Shown here piece after piece: positions 1 to 7,546 of a stretch of 9,448 bases of DNA. The stretch spans positions 1 through 9,448 of the forward strand of contig URDD01000083.1 in the NCBI GenBank assembly GCA_900546395.1. Reading direction: 5' to 3'. A program made the position numbers and the translations under genes. The notes beneath the pieces were generated by a model. It was not told the DNA's origin and searched no databases. It saw nothing but the letters and a program-made list of their open reading frames with translations. This stretch comes from an uncultured Bacteroidales bacterium (GTDB taxonomy: Bacteria > Bacteroidota > Bacteroidia > Bacteroidales > UBA932). How positions within the stretch are numbered: position 1 is the first letter of the stretch; each line of letters starts with the position of its first letter.

Positions 1-29
1 CTTCCGACTGCGACTTCGCAATCCTTTAA
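1..29 (+). CDS. Possible C-terminal end of a gene entering from the left (very partial)
   Basis: Reading plus-strand frame 3 from the left edge gives eight codons (SDCDFAIL) and a TAA stop at 27-29, ten bases before a strong hairpin terminator. That spacing is what a gene end would look like. The stretch is too short to identify a family or to exclude chance, and the call rests only on the stop and terminator arrangement. Confidence 0.25.
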
Positions 30-38
30 AACAACGAA

Positions 39-79
39 AGCCGACCCTTTTGGGTCGGCTCCCCTCCTTTTTTATTTTA
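39..79. terminator. Strong intrinsic terminator, probably bidirectional
   Basis: A perfect 9-bp stem (AGCCGACCC at 39-47, GGGTCGGCT at 52-60) closes a TTTT loop. On the plus strand it is followed by CCCCTCC and a T-rich run at 68-79. On the minus strand the stem is followed at once by TTTCGTTGTTTT. It therefore fits termination of the minus-strand cluster ending with recR at 98 and also of any plus-strand gene arriving from the left. Confidence 0.85.
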
Positions 80-97
80 TCGGGAAAGCAGGAAAAA

Positions 98-766
98 TCA
101 TGGTTTGAAAATCTGCCTGTTAAGAATAGATCGCCCAAGCGTAAGTTCATCAGCATATTCTAGATTAGCACCGAATCCAAGTCCCCTTGCAAGAGACGAA
201 ACAGTTATGCCAAAAGAAGAAAGTTGTCTGTAGATATAAAACGATGTAGTTTCCCCCTCGACTTCTCCGCTAAGCGCCAGAATTACTTCTACCTCCGGAT
301 GTGTGTCATTTTCCCTTTGAGAGGAAACATTCCCGTCTCCTGCACTGCAAAGCTCTGATACCCTTTCTACAAGTTCCGTTATCCTTATATCAGAAGGACC
401 GATTCCGTTGATAGGGGAAATTATACCGCCCAAAACATGATAGACGCCTCTGTACTGCCCTGTTTTTTCAATACTCATGACATCACGCACACTTTCGACA
501 ACACATATTGTACGGCGGTCGCGTGAAGGATCAGAGCATATTGAACATATATCATTATCACTCAACATCATACAGACACGACAATACTTAACATTTTCCC
601 TAAGATTATTAATTGCAGCAGTGAAATGCCGCACATTCTCCTGAGGCTGCCGCAACAAATGAAGGGCAAGGCGCAAAGATGTCCCCTTACCCACTCCGGG
701 CAGAGAGTTCAACGCATCAACAGCCTCTTCCAATAGCTTTGACGGGTATTGTTCGCTTTTATACAT
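98..766 (-). CDS. recR: Recombination mediator protein RecR
   Basis: RecR works with RecF and RecO to load RecA on gapped single-stranded DNA in the cytoplasm. The 222-residue protein shows the family order: an N-terminal helix-hairpin-helix (LPGVGKGTSLRLALHLL, about 22-38), a four-cysteine zinc finger (C62, C65, C74, C77), a Toprim domain from about residue 86 (E91, then GGIISPINGIGPSDI), and the C-terminal VEGETTSFYIYR segment (169-180) with its acidic residues. It is about 20 residues longer than the usual 200 or so; the extra length is a polar stretch at about 138-158 between the Toprim halves, rich in S, N, E and D. The ATG (764-766) overlaps the end of the upstream kinase gene by 8 bases, which suggests translational coupling. 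A terminator follows 38 bases after the stop. Confidence 0.97.
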   Translation of the reverse strand: MYKSEQYPSKLLEEAVDALNSLPGVGKGTSLRLALHLLRQPQENVRHFTAAINNLRENVKYCRVCMMLSDNDICSICSDPSRDRRTICVVESVRDVMSIEKTGQYRGVYHVLGGIISPINGIGPSDIRITELVERVSELCSAGDGNVSSQRENDTHPEVEVILALSGEVEGETTSFYIYRQLSSFGITVSSLARGLGFGANLEYADELTLGRSILNRQIFKP

Positions 767-1658
767 TGTCTGAATGATATTTTATTAATCCGTCCATCGG
801 AGACGGAAGAAATTCTGAAAATCTTATTCCGCATTCTGCTCCGGCAGCCTCAAGAAATTCTTTTGCAGCACACCCGAATGAACCAGTGACTCCTGCCGGA
901 TAACGGCAAGGGTCATATTGCATCAGACAACGTCGGATAAACATCCTGAAATTATCTGTTACGATTTGCCGCAGATAATCCTGACTGTCAGGACTCAATC
1001 CACAGTCTCTCGCCAGAGAGAGAATATACGGAGAAAAAGAAGCCAGAAATCTGGCAGGAGCATCTCCGCCATATATAGCTTTTACTACAGATTGGTAGTC
1101 CAGACCGTAATCTCTTCCAAACTTTTCCATAAGTTCATCCGGCATCAAGTGCTGCAGATAATCTGCCATGAAAATTTTACCTAAAGCAGCTCCGCTGCCA
1201 AAATCACCAATGACATATCCGCAAGGCCTGACATTTTCTGCTACCTTACATCCGTCATACAGGCAACTGTTGGAGCCTGTGCCCAAAATAACGGCTATTC
1301 CTGGCTTATTGCCCCACAAAGCCCTGGCAGATGCTGTCAAATCTGAATTATACTCTATCGCTGAGACATTCTTGAACTCTTCCCTCAAGACACTGTCCAA
1401 GATACGGACTTCCACAGAAACAGATGCCGGAACGGCATGTCCTGTCATAGAAGAGACAAGTCCTGCACCATAAAAAAATATTTCCGATATTTCATCCGGC
1501 ACAGATATTTCTGACACTGCCTGTCTCAGAATATTTGATATATTACTGACAGACATAGTTGCCAGATTCAAACCTTCTGTTCTGAAACGGGACAACGATT
1601 TATTGCCCAGAATACAGTAATCTGTTTTTGTAGCCCCGCTTTCGACTATAAGTTTCAT
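759..1658 (-). CDS. BadF/BadG-family sugar kinase, likely N-acetylglucosamine kinase-like
   Basis: A 299-residue cytoplasmic ATPase of the ASKHA (actin/hexokinase) fold, most similar in layout to eukaryotic NagK and Bacteroidota BadF-type N-acetylglucosamine kinases, which make GlcNAc-6-phosphate from ATP and the free sugar. Visible motifs are phosphate-1 ESGATKTDY (6-14), a candidate catalytic aspartate in NSDLTASARAL (D106), phosphate-2 VILGTGSNSCL (123-133), GDFGSGAALG (151-160) and the adenosine-binding-like VTGSFGCAAKEFL (257-269). The first motif has E where many relatives have D. The gene follows umuC after 98 bases containing a promoter-like box, and its stop overlaps the recR start by 8 bases. 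The substrate is inferred from the family; another amino sugar, for example from cell-wall recycling, is possible. No Shine-Dalgarno sequence precedes the start, as is usual in this phylum. Confidence 0.85.
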   Translation of the reverse strand: MKLIVESGATKTDYCILGNKSLSRFRTEGLNLATMSVSNISNILRQAVSEISVPDEISEIFFYGAGLVSSMTGHAVPASVSVEVRILDSVLREEFKNVSAIEYNSDLTASARALWGNKPGIAVILGTGSNSCLYDGCKVAENVRPCGYVIGDFGSGAALGKIFMADYLQHLMPDELMEKFGRDYGLDYQSVVKAIYGGDAPARFLASFSPYILSLARDCGLSPDSQDYLRQIVTDNFRMFIRRCLMQYDPCRYPAGVTGSFGCAAKEFLEAAGAECGIRFSEFLPSPMDGLIKYHSDNV

Positions 1659-1727
1659 CTGTTTGACACTAAATTGTGATTATATTCGACCCTGCAATTT
1701 CCTTTTGAGAACAAAACCGGAAAAATG

Positions 1728-1760
1728 CAAATATAATGAATCTTTCACACAGGGCCTCAA
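1728..1760 (-). promoter_or_regulatory. Candidate Bacteroidota promoter for the kinase-recR pair
   Basis: On the minus strand the box TATATTTG (1735-1728) fits the Bacteroides -7 consensus TAnnTTTG. A weak -33-like TTGA lies at 1760-1757, 21 bases upstream, overlapping the umuC stop codon. The predicted RNA would start near 1721, about 60 bases before the kinase ATG. This is the only sizeable gap downstream of umuD, so an internal promoter uncoupling the last two genes is reasonable. It is a motif match only. Confidence 0.45.
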
Positions 1761-3019
1761 TGTACCTCAATTATATCTTCAAAAGATGTCGAATAAGCCC
1801 GTGAGCGGAATTCTGACCTTATGCCGTCTGCATAACGCCCGTCACCCTGAGATGCAAGTCGCAAAAGATCCCTGTCTTTCCTGTTCATGAAATCAATCAC
1901 CCGTGAGAGTTTCTCGTTTTTACACCTCTTATCCATATCGCACCCGAAAAGAGGAAGCTGGACAGCATCCTGATCAACTATAGAACTGACTATTACACCT
2001 GCTTTTTTATACTGATAACCGCTCCTGTATATACGGGATAGTATCTTAAGGGCCTCTGACACAATATCAAGACTTGAATTTGACGCGACATTAAGCACAG
2101 AAGTTTCAGAAGGACAGTACTGTGGCAAGTCCGAACGGAATCTGTTTGTGAGAAGAAAAACTGTCACTTCCTGTGCCGCCGAACATTCGGCCCTCAGCTT
2201 TTCCGAGCATCTTGCTGCAAATTCCGACACCATTTCAGCCAGTTTGTCTTCGCTCTCCAACATATCTGCAAAAGAGCGAGAAGTACAGATTGTCTTTCTT
2301 TTCCCCGCATGATCCTTTTCTATACAATCCTCGCCACAAAGTTCTTTCCATGTTCTGACTCCAGGCAGCAAGAAATGCTTTCTGACCCACTCCTCCGGTC
2401 TGTTTGAAAAATCCAAAGCAGTTTTAACACCGAAATATTCAAGTTTTGATGAAAACTGTCGTCCAATCCCCCAAACTTCATTTACTGGAGTCATGGACAA
2501 AGCCTTAAGACGCTTTTCTTCCGTTTCCATCATACATACCCCATTATACACCTTCCATTTTTTAGCAAAATGGCTTGCTATCTTTGCCAATGTTCTGGTG
2601 GGAGCTACTCCTATACTTACAGGTATTCCAACCCATTTTTTAACCTTCGCCACAAGACTCCTGCAATACTGCCCGACGGACTCTGGCGGCATACCTTGAA
2701 GATTCAGGAAGGCCTCATCAATAGAGTATATTTCAATATCAGGGTCGGCTTCAGAAAGGACAGACATTACTCTTGCTGAAAGATCCCCATACAAAGTATA
2801 ATTTGAAGAACAAGCCGTCAGGACCCCCTCTTCTACAAGATGCCTTATCTGATAAAAAGGAGTACACATCTTGATTCCCATGGCTTTGCTTTCATTACTT
2901 CGAGAGACCACACACCCGTCATTGTTTGACAGGACCACCACAGCCTTGCCTTCAAGTTCAGGTCTGAAGACCCGTTCGCAGGAAACGAAAAAATTATTAC
3001 AGTCAACAAGAGCGTACAT
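1757..3019 (-). CDS. umuC: UmuC, Y-family translesion DNA polymerase V catalytic subunit
   Basis: The catalytic subunit of an error-prone DNA polymerase that copies past damaged bases together with processed UmuD. It has 420 residues, against 422 in E. coli. The palm and finger region begins with MYALVDCNNFFVSCE, containing the metal-binding D6. The second catalytic cluster is YSIDEAFL with D101 and E102, and the helix-hairpin-helix region includes EVWGIGRQ (181-188). A beta-clamp-binding pentapeptide QLPLF lies at 354-358, as in functional UmuC proteins. All catalytic residues are present and the frame is intact. The start lies two bases after the umuD stop, the usual tight umuDC arrangement. 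No LexA-type operator could be recognised upstream, where the sequence is wzc coding DNA, so how an SOS response would reach it is unclear. Confidence 0.96.
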   Translation of the reverse strand: MYALVDCNNFFVSCERVFRPELEGKAVVVLSNNDGCVVSRSNESKAMGIKMCTPFYQIRHLVEEGVLTACSSNYTLYGDLSARVMSVLSEADPDIEIYSIDEAFLNLQGMPPESVGQYCRSLVAKVKKWVGIPVSIGVAPTRTLAKIASHFAKKWKVYNGVCMMETEEKRLKALSMTPVNEVWGIGRQFSSKLEYFGVKTALDFSNRPEEWVRKHFLLPGVRTWKELCGEDCIEKDHAGKRKTICTSRSFADMLESEDKLAEMVSEFAARCSEKLRAECSAAQEVTVFLLTNRFRSDLPQYCPSETSVLNVASNSSLDIVSEALKILSRIYRSGYQYKKAGVIVSSIVDQDAVQLPLFGCDMDKRCKNEKLSRVIDFMNRKDRDLLRLASQGDGRYADGIRSEFRSRAYSTSFEDIIEVH

Positions 3020-3021
3020 AC

Positions 3022-3393
3022 TTATTTTCTACGGACATTACTAATGACATACGTCACTACTCCCCAAAGCAAGAACGGACGGTCATCCAAACCGTCCGTA
3101 ACTATCCTTTTAAGGGCAAACTCCCCGTCAACGAAACATACTGCCAAATCTCCTTTCATAGGATCTGCCGATCTGTCTATTACCAATATATCCCCTTTCT
3201 TCACTCCTTCAGAAATCATTGCATCAGATACGACTCTGCCGTAAAAGGTTGCAGCCGGATGATCTGTCAACTCTCTGTTCAAGTCAATGCAAGGATTCAT
3301 ATAATCCTGTGCCGGAGAAGGAAATCCGGAGTGTACTCCGGATTTTTCAGTTACTCTGGAATAATCAGCAGAATCACTGTTTTCAGTCTTCAT
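3022..3393 (-). CDS. umuD: UmuD-like polymerase V accessory subunit with alanine in place of the autoproteolytic serine
   Basis: A member of the LexA/UmuD S24 peptidase-like family, which normally removes its own N-terminus on a RecA filament to give UmuD', the partner of UmuC. I start it at the ATG of 3391-3393, giving 123 residues. From there the cleavage-type motif SGFPSPAQDY begins at residue 22, close to C24-G25 of E. coli UmuD, and the ATG overlaps the wzc stop by 11 bases. The frame is open further upstream to an ATG at 3480, but the extra 29 residues are a low-complexity product of the wzc repeat. In the active-site region RVVSDAMISEGVKKGD, the position of the nucleophile (S in GDSM of E. 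coli) is A58, codon GCA at 3222-3220. The general-base lysine is kept in GEFALKRIV (K95). The predicted product could bind UmuC but should not self-cleave. The only nearby serine, S56, is two residues off register. Confidence 0.9.
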   Translation of the reverse strand: MKTENSDSADYSRVTEKSGVHSGFPSPAQDYMNPCIDLNRELTDHPAATFYGRVVSDAMISEGVKKGDILVIDRSADPMKGDLAVCFVDGEFALKRIVTDGLDDRPFLLWGVVTYVISNVRRK

Positions 3394-5785
3394 CGTTTCC
3401 GTATCCGTATCCATATCCGTATCCGTACCCGTACCCATAGCCATAGCCATAGCCATACTTGCCATAATGTTGTTCAACACCGTTAAGGACTATAGACATT
3501 TTCCTGTATTTACCGCTACGGTAAAGTTCTTCAACCTGCGGCAACCCCCTCTTGTCCATTATACCTGACCTCATAACAAAAATAGAAAGATCAGCTGCCT
3601 TCGATATTATTGATGTATCCGCCACGACATCTATCGGAGGACAGTCTATAAATATATACTTGAAGTCTTTCTTAAGCGCAGAAATAAGTTCCATAAAATT
3701 GGCAGAAAGAAGCAGTTCTGTCGGATTAGGAGGCAATGTTCCTACTGGCAAAAGATACAGATTATCGCTTATCTGTCTGACAAGAGGCTTGTAGTCGTCT
3801 TTCTTGCCAAGAAGAAGAGAAACCACTCCTTCTCCTTTTAGAGAGAGAGCCTTGCCCAAAGTAGCCTTACGAAGGTCCATATCCAACATGATAACCTTGT
3901 CTCCCTTCAAAGCCATGCTTGCAGCAATATTCGCCGTCATGAAAGTTTTTCCGGCATTGGGATTGAACGATGTCATCATTATAACATTGCCGGTTTCATT
4001 ATCTGGCATTATCATATCGACATTTGTCCTAAGTACACGGAATGCCTCATTGATAAGATTTCTTTTGCCTTTGTCCACAAATATGCGGCAATTCTGGTTA
4101 TCGAACTTATGTCTCCCGATATTTGCAAGATTTCTCTTGAGTGAAGACTTCAGCTGAGGAATCTCGGCAAGGAAAGGCACGCTAAGCACGGACAAATCCT
4201 TCTTTCCCTTTACCGTATTGTCGAACATTCTCAATAAGAAGAGAAATCCGAAAGGAATGCCTCCTCCCAATATTACAGCCAGAAGCAGAACCATCATTTT
4301 GTTTGGAGATACCGGGAAAGGAGATCCTGTAGGAGAAACTATAAGTCGGGTATTCTCTACATTCACAAGACTTGCAATCTCATTCTCCTCTCTCTTCTGA
4401 AGAAGATATATATAGAGAGACTCCTTCACTTTCTGCTGCCTCTCAATTGAAAGCAACTCCATTTGCTGTCCTGAACTTGATGCTATTCTGGTCATAATGA
4501 GATCTTCCTGACTCTTGATTTTGTCGGCCTGGAGCTGCAATGTCGTAACAAGGTTGTCTATTGACCTTATGACCGCAGATTTAAGGGCAGAAAGCGCAGA
4601 ATTGATGTCAATGATCAGCGGATTGTTTTCACTGCTGGATGTAATGAGTTTGTCACGCTGGAGCACAAGTGTGTTGTATTCTGCTATCTGGGACTCTATA
4701 TTGGTGCTTGCCAATCCGGAATTGGCCGGAATCAAAGCATTTGCATTTTTCGGATCTACCAGATACTCCCTTATATATTTGGCTATAGAAAGCTGGTTGT
4801 TTATTTCAAATGACTTTGAAGCATATTCCGAAGACTCTTCCAGATAGGAGTCGGCAAGCGACTGCATATCGGTAAGTTTGTTGGTCTCTTTATATTCTTT
4901 CAAATCTGTCTCAATCCCGCCAAGTTCCTGCTCTATGATAACAAGTCTGTCATTTATGAATTCTGTCGTATTTCTTGCCGAGCGGTTCTTGTCATGCACC
5001 CACTGGTCTCCATAGACATCAATCAGAGTAGTTATAATGCTTTCCGCCCTTCTTGGAAAGATATCTTCCATAGATATGACCACTATGGAGGTCTGCTTTC
5101 CGGAAACCGAGGCATTCAATTTTCCCGAATATGCTTTGGCGGTCATCTTTACATTACGCCAGCTTACTGTAAAGTCATTATGCCACTTGTCAAAATATAT
5201 TGTAGGCAAAAGCATTATATCACCAACTGGAGTCGCTACCGTATCACCTACTGCACCTTTAACTTCCTTATCATCAATCTTTTCAGGCCCGACAAAAAAA
5301 TCTTTAAGGACAAATGTCGAATCTGAAATCCGGCTGACTCTGAAAGAAAAAGAAGAATTTACGATAGGGTTTACCAGCGAAAGGGCAAGAGGGCTGTTTT
5401 CATAATATTCCCTTGTTCTCATGAACTGATGCTCCACATATCTGGTCTGAAGTCCAAGTCTCTCCACGACTATCTGCATAAGGTCAGGTGAAGAAATGGC
5501 CTCCACTTCATTGTTGACATTTACACTTGTGCCAGGACCGGCAAGTCCGGACAAATTGGCAATATTCCTCATTGTCGCATCCTGGCTGTCCTCATCTATA
5601 ACTACTTTTGCAGTACGTGAATATGAGGCAGGTGTCCTGTACAGATAAAGCAGTGCCACCATAATGCAAAACGCCACAGAAACTACATACCACCATTTAT
5701 ATCCCCATATCATATTCCAGATATCCGACAGTCTGATATCAGACTGGTCATCCTGCTGAATACTGTTTCTATATGTTTCTTCCAT
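3383..5785 (-). CDS. wzc: Wzc-type polysaccharide co-polymerase and BY-kinase (tyrosine autokinase)
   Basis: An inner-membrane protein that controls chain length and export of capsule or exopolysaccharide through tyrosine autophosphorylation. It has 800 residues. A Wzz-type N-terminal domain carries TM1 at about 33-50. A long periplasmic part follows (about 52-490), with predicted coiled-coil helices at about 275-345 and 410-470 and a proline-rich PTGSPFPVSPNK before TM2 (about 497-519). The cytoplasmic kinase has Walker A SFNPNAGKTF (606-615), Walker A' VIMLDMDLRKA (631-641) and Walker B YIFIDCPP (710-717). The tail holds eleven tyrosines, Y774, Y777 and then every second residue to Y795, ending GNDED. 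Such YG tails are common in Bacteroidota Wzc proteins and are the autophosphorylation cluster. It follows the Wza-type gene after 51 bases, and its 3' end overlaps umuD. The matching phosphatase gene is two genes upstream. Confidence 0.95.
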   Translation of the reverse strand: MEETYRNSIQQDDQSDIRLSDIWNMIWGYKWWYVVSVAFCIMVALLYLYRTPASYSRTAKVVIDEDSQDATMRNIANLSGLAGPGTSVNVNNEVEAISSPDLMQIVVERLGLQTRYVEHQFMRTREYYENSPLALSLVNPIVNSSFSFRVSRISDSTFVLKDFFVGPEKIDDKEVKGAVGDTVATPVGDIMLLPTIYFDKWHNDFTVSWRNVKMTAKAYSGKLNASVSGKQTSIVVISMEDIFPRRAESIITTLIDVYGDQWVHDKNRSARNTTEFINDRLVIIEQELGGIETDLKEYKETNKLTDMQSLADSYLEESSEYASKSFEINNQLSIAKYIREYLVDPKNANALIPANSGLASTNIESQIAEYNTLVLQRDKLITSSSENNPLIIDINSALSALKSAVIRSIDNLVTTLQLQADKIKSQEDLIMTRIASSSGQQMELLSIERQQKVKESLYIYLLQKREENEIASLVNVENTRLIVSPTGSPFPVSPNKMMVLLLAVILGGGIPFGFLFLLRMFDNTVKGKKDLSVLSVPFLAEIPQLKSSLKRNLANIGRHKFDNQNCRIFVDKGKRNLINEAFRVLRTNVDMIMPDNETGNVIMMTSFNPNAGKTFMTANIAASMALKGDKVIMLDMDLRKATLGKALSLKGEGVVSLLLGKKDDYKPLVRQISDNLYLLPVGTLPPNPTELLLSANFMELISALKKDFKYIFIDCPPIDVVADTSIISKAADLSIFVMRSGIMDKRGLPQVEELYRSGKYRKMSIVLNGVEQHYGKYGYGYGYGYGYGYGYGYGYGNDED
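3398..3457 (-). repeat. Ten-unit hexanucleotide repeat (GGNTAY) encoding the Wzc YG tail
   Basis: Ten consecutive 6-bp units, each a glycine-tyrosine codon pair on the minus strand (GGA or GGG or GGC, then TAC or TAT), encode residues 777-796 of Wzc. Runs of identical units (ATAGCC repeated, GTATCC repeated, plus-strand view) make it a candidate for slippage. Loss or gain of a unit would change the number of tyrosines by one and keep the frame. The same bases read in the umuD frame give alternating residues such as MAMAMA and TDTD. Confidence 0.9.
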
Positions 5786-5836
5786 AATTAACGTTATATC
5801 TCTGTTCGGGTTAAAAAATAATGTCTATAAAACTCT

Positions 5837-6664
5837 TTAATTTCCTTTCGTGATAAGTGTAGCAAGCAATGTCGCCACAGATACCAGCAAAGAACCTGAA
5901 GATATCAATATGCTGGTCATTCTCATTCCCTTGTCATCCACAGTTGACTGACGGGCACGGACTTCGCTCGGCTCGACATATATTATATCATTCTGCTGCA
6001 GGTTATACCCAGGTGACTTGAACATTTCCGCAGAACACAAATCCACATTATAGAATACGCGCTTACCGTCCTGTTCCCTGATGACGGTAACATTCTCTCT
6101 CTTACCGAATATCGTAAGATCTCCAGCCAGACTCAGTGCCTGCAGTACATTGACTTTATCACCTTCTACTGTATATGTTCCCGGTCTTGCAACCTCTCCG
6201 ATAACAGAGACCTTGAAATTCATAAATTCTACGGTAACTACGGCATCATTCACATACCCTTTATCGCTCAGCATATCCTTTATTGTCTCGGACAATTGCC
6301 AGCGCGTCATTCCTATGACTGAAAGTTTTCCCAAAATCGGGAAGTCTATGAAACCGTCATTGTCAACGACATACCCCATAAGACGCTGCTGACCGCCGGC
6401 AGACACAATCTCTGACCCGGCCTGATAGGAAATGACAGGCAGATTAAACATAGTGGCAAGTTCAGGGTTACGGCATGATACCACTATCGATATCATATCC
6501 TTAGGCTGTATCACGATACCTCCATGCATGTCTATTTTTTCAGGACTGTTCACAGCCTTGTCCTGAAAGTAGGCAATATTTTTCACGGGGGCACACGAAA
6601 TAGCCATAGAAACCAAGGCTAAAACAGCCAAAAATTTGTGCAGTAATGCTCTTACAATTTTCAT
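5837..6664 (-). CDS. Wza-type polysaccharide export lipoprotein (PES and SLBB domains)
   Basis: An outer-membrane-associated export protein for capsular or exopolysaccharide, partner of the Wzc-type protein encoded next. It has 275 residues, shorter than the 379 of E. coli Wza but usual for Bacteroidota homologues. A lipoprotein signal peptide has a positively charged start (MKIVRALLHK), a hydrophobic core and a lipobox ending at C24 (AISC). A polysaccharide-export (PES) domain spans about 48-147, with VIQPKDMISI and the DGFIDFPILGKLSVIGMT strand region. One SLBB domain spans about 150-230, from KVSVIGEVARPGTY to NDIIYVEP. A hydrophobic C-terminal helix lies at about 251-271. The single SLBB domain and terminal helix match short export proteins that depend on a separate outer-membrane partner; this last point is inference. 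Confidence 0.92.
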   Translation of the reverse strand: MKIVRALLHKFLAVLALVSMAISCAPVKNIAYFQDKAVNSPEKIDMHGGIVIQPKDMISIVVSCRNPELATMFNLPVISYQAGSEIVSAGGQQRLMGYVVDNDGFIDFPILGKLSVIGMTRWQLSETIKDMLSDKGYVNDAVVTVEFMNFKVSVIGEVARPGTYTVEGDKVNVLQALSLAGDLTIFGKRENVTVIREQDGKRVFYNVDLCSAEMFKSPGYNLQQNDIIYVEPSEVRARQSTVDDKGMRMTSILISSGSLLVSVATLLATLITKGN

Positions 6665-6725
6665 AACACTTTTAATTTCATATTTTTTTAATCACACTTT
6701 TCACTACGGTTTTCTAAAAATATCG

Positions 6726-7430
6726 TCAAATTTTCTTCATTGACTGAACTTTTCCGGGGGAAATTTCGGTCTTGAGAGCCGCCATCTTTTTAAACTGCAC
6801 CAACCTGTGCACGTCAGTCCCGGCAATATCGTACCATCCTTTAGACAGCAGGTACTCTGCCTTCTTCCTTGCCTGATGACCATACATCCCGGCCAGAGAT
6901 GCTATATTAAGTTGAAAAAGAACACCTGATTTTTTCAATCCAGCATAATCTTCCTCGTTCATATAGACATATCTCTCCGGGTGCGCAAGAACTGGGAAAT
7001 ACCCTGTCTTCCTTATAGCATCAAAAAAAACGTTAAAATCCATCGGCGGATTGAGATACGATGTCTCAACGAGCAGATGCGCGCCTTCCTCCCCTATCGG
7101 AAGCAAATCCCCAGACAAGAGACGTTCCTGAAAAAGAATATCCAACATATTCTCGGAAGCCAAATGAAGAACGACTTTACCTGAATATGCGCCGGACAAC
7201 TCCTCAAACGCCTTCTTCAGCCCATGCGTAGTATTGGGACAGTCTTCCATTATATGCGGTGTCAGCCACAATTCTCTTATTCCGGCCTTTTCATATTCTT
7301 CAAGCACCATCAATGCTTCCTCCAGCGTAGATATTCCGTCATCCACACCTGGAAGAATATGAGAATGGTAATCACAACAACCATCTGGAAGCAATTCCAG
7401 CAGATTATGAATCTTTTTAAATGGCCACAT
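6726..7430 (-). CDS. PHP-family protein tyrosine phosphatase (CpsB/YwqE/Wzb-equivalent)
   Basis: A metal-dependent phosphatase that removes phosphate from the tyrosine tail of the cognate BY-kinase and so resets polysaccharide assembly. It has 234 residues, close to the roughly 240-255 of CpsB and YwqE. The metal-binding PHP motifs are all visible: DYHSHILPGVDDG (20-32, with H22 and H24), LTPHI (56-60, H59), an acidic ligand in SENMLD (E93), LAHPERY (148-154, H150) and GTDVHRL (204-210, D206 and H208). It is the first gene of the minus-strand cluster, 61 bases before the Wza-type gene, and a promoter-like pair of boxes lies just upstream of its ATG. The link to the Wzc-type kinase of the same cluster is strong from context. 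Confidence 0.93.
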   Translation of the reverse strand: MWPFKKIHNLLELLPDGCCDYHSHILPGVDDGISTLEEALMVLEEYEKAGIRELWLTPHIMEDCPNTTHGLKKAFEELSGAYSGKVVLHLASENMLDILFQERLLSGDLLPIGEEGAHLLVETSYLNPPMDFNVFFDAIRKTGYFPVLAHPERYVYMNEEDYAGLKKSGVLFQLNIASLAGMYGHQARKKAEYLLSKGWYDIAGTDVHRLVQFKKMAALKTEISPGKVQSMKKI

Positions 7431-7455
7431 TTTTACTCTATCGCATACAAATATG

Positions 7456-7485
7456 CAAAATTACAAAAAAACTACGACTTTCAAA
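7456..7485 (-). promoter_or_regulatory. Candidate promoter of the phosphatase-wza-wzc cluster
   Basis: On the minus strand, TAATTTTG (7463-7456) matches the Bacteroides -7 consensus TAnnTTTG and TTTG (7485-7482) matches the -33 box, separated by 18 bases. Transcription would begin near 7449, giving a leader of roughly 20 bases before the phosphatase ATG at 7430. No operator or riboswitch-like structure fits in so short a leader, so control is more likely at initiation or by an upstream factor. Confidence 0.6.
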
Positions 7486-7538
7486 GTTATATTTTGCCTC
7501 CCGCATCATTTAAAATATAGAAAAATTCTTTTATTCGT

Positions 7539-7546
7539 TATTTTTG
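7539..7546 (+). promoter_or_regulatory. Candidate -7 box for the GNAT-like gene
   Basis: TATTTTTG on the plus strand fits TAnnTTTG and lies 45 bases before the ATG at 7592. No good TTTG -33 box is found about 20 bases upstream, so this half of the divergent promoter region is weaker than the leftward one. Between the two boxes lies an A/T-rich spacer (7486-7538) that could hold shared control sites, but no clear operator repeat is visible. Confidence 0.4.

Noticed and set aside
3398..3457. CRISPR array
   Set aside because: The only dense repeat is a coding hexanucleotide run without spacers; no repeat-spacer pattern exists in the window.
3394..3480. Upstream umuD start at 3480 (152 residues)
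   Set aside because: The extra 29 residues are a low-complexity by-product of the wzc repeat; the ATG at 3393 gives normal UmuD length before the SGFPSP motif.
3394..3480. SOS (LexA-type) box before umuD
   Set aside because: Nothing beyond the wzc repeat was seen, and the LexA site of this organism is not known to me.
3219..3486. Plus-strand frames with PYPYPY or IRIRIR repeats
   Set aside because: They are antisense readings of the GGNTAY repeat in wzc and have no independent support.
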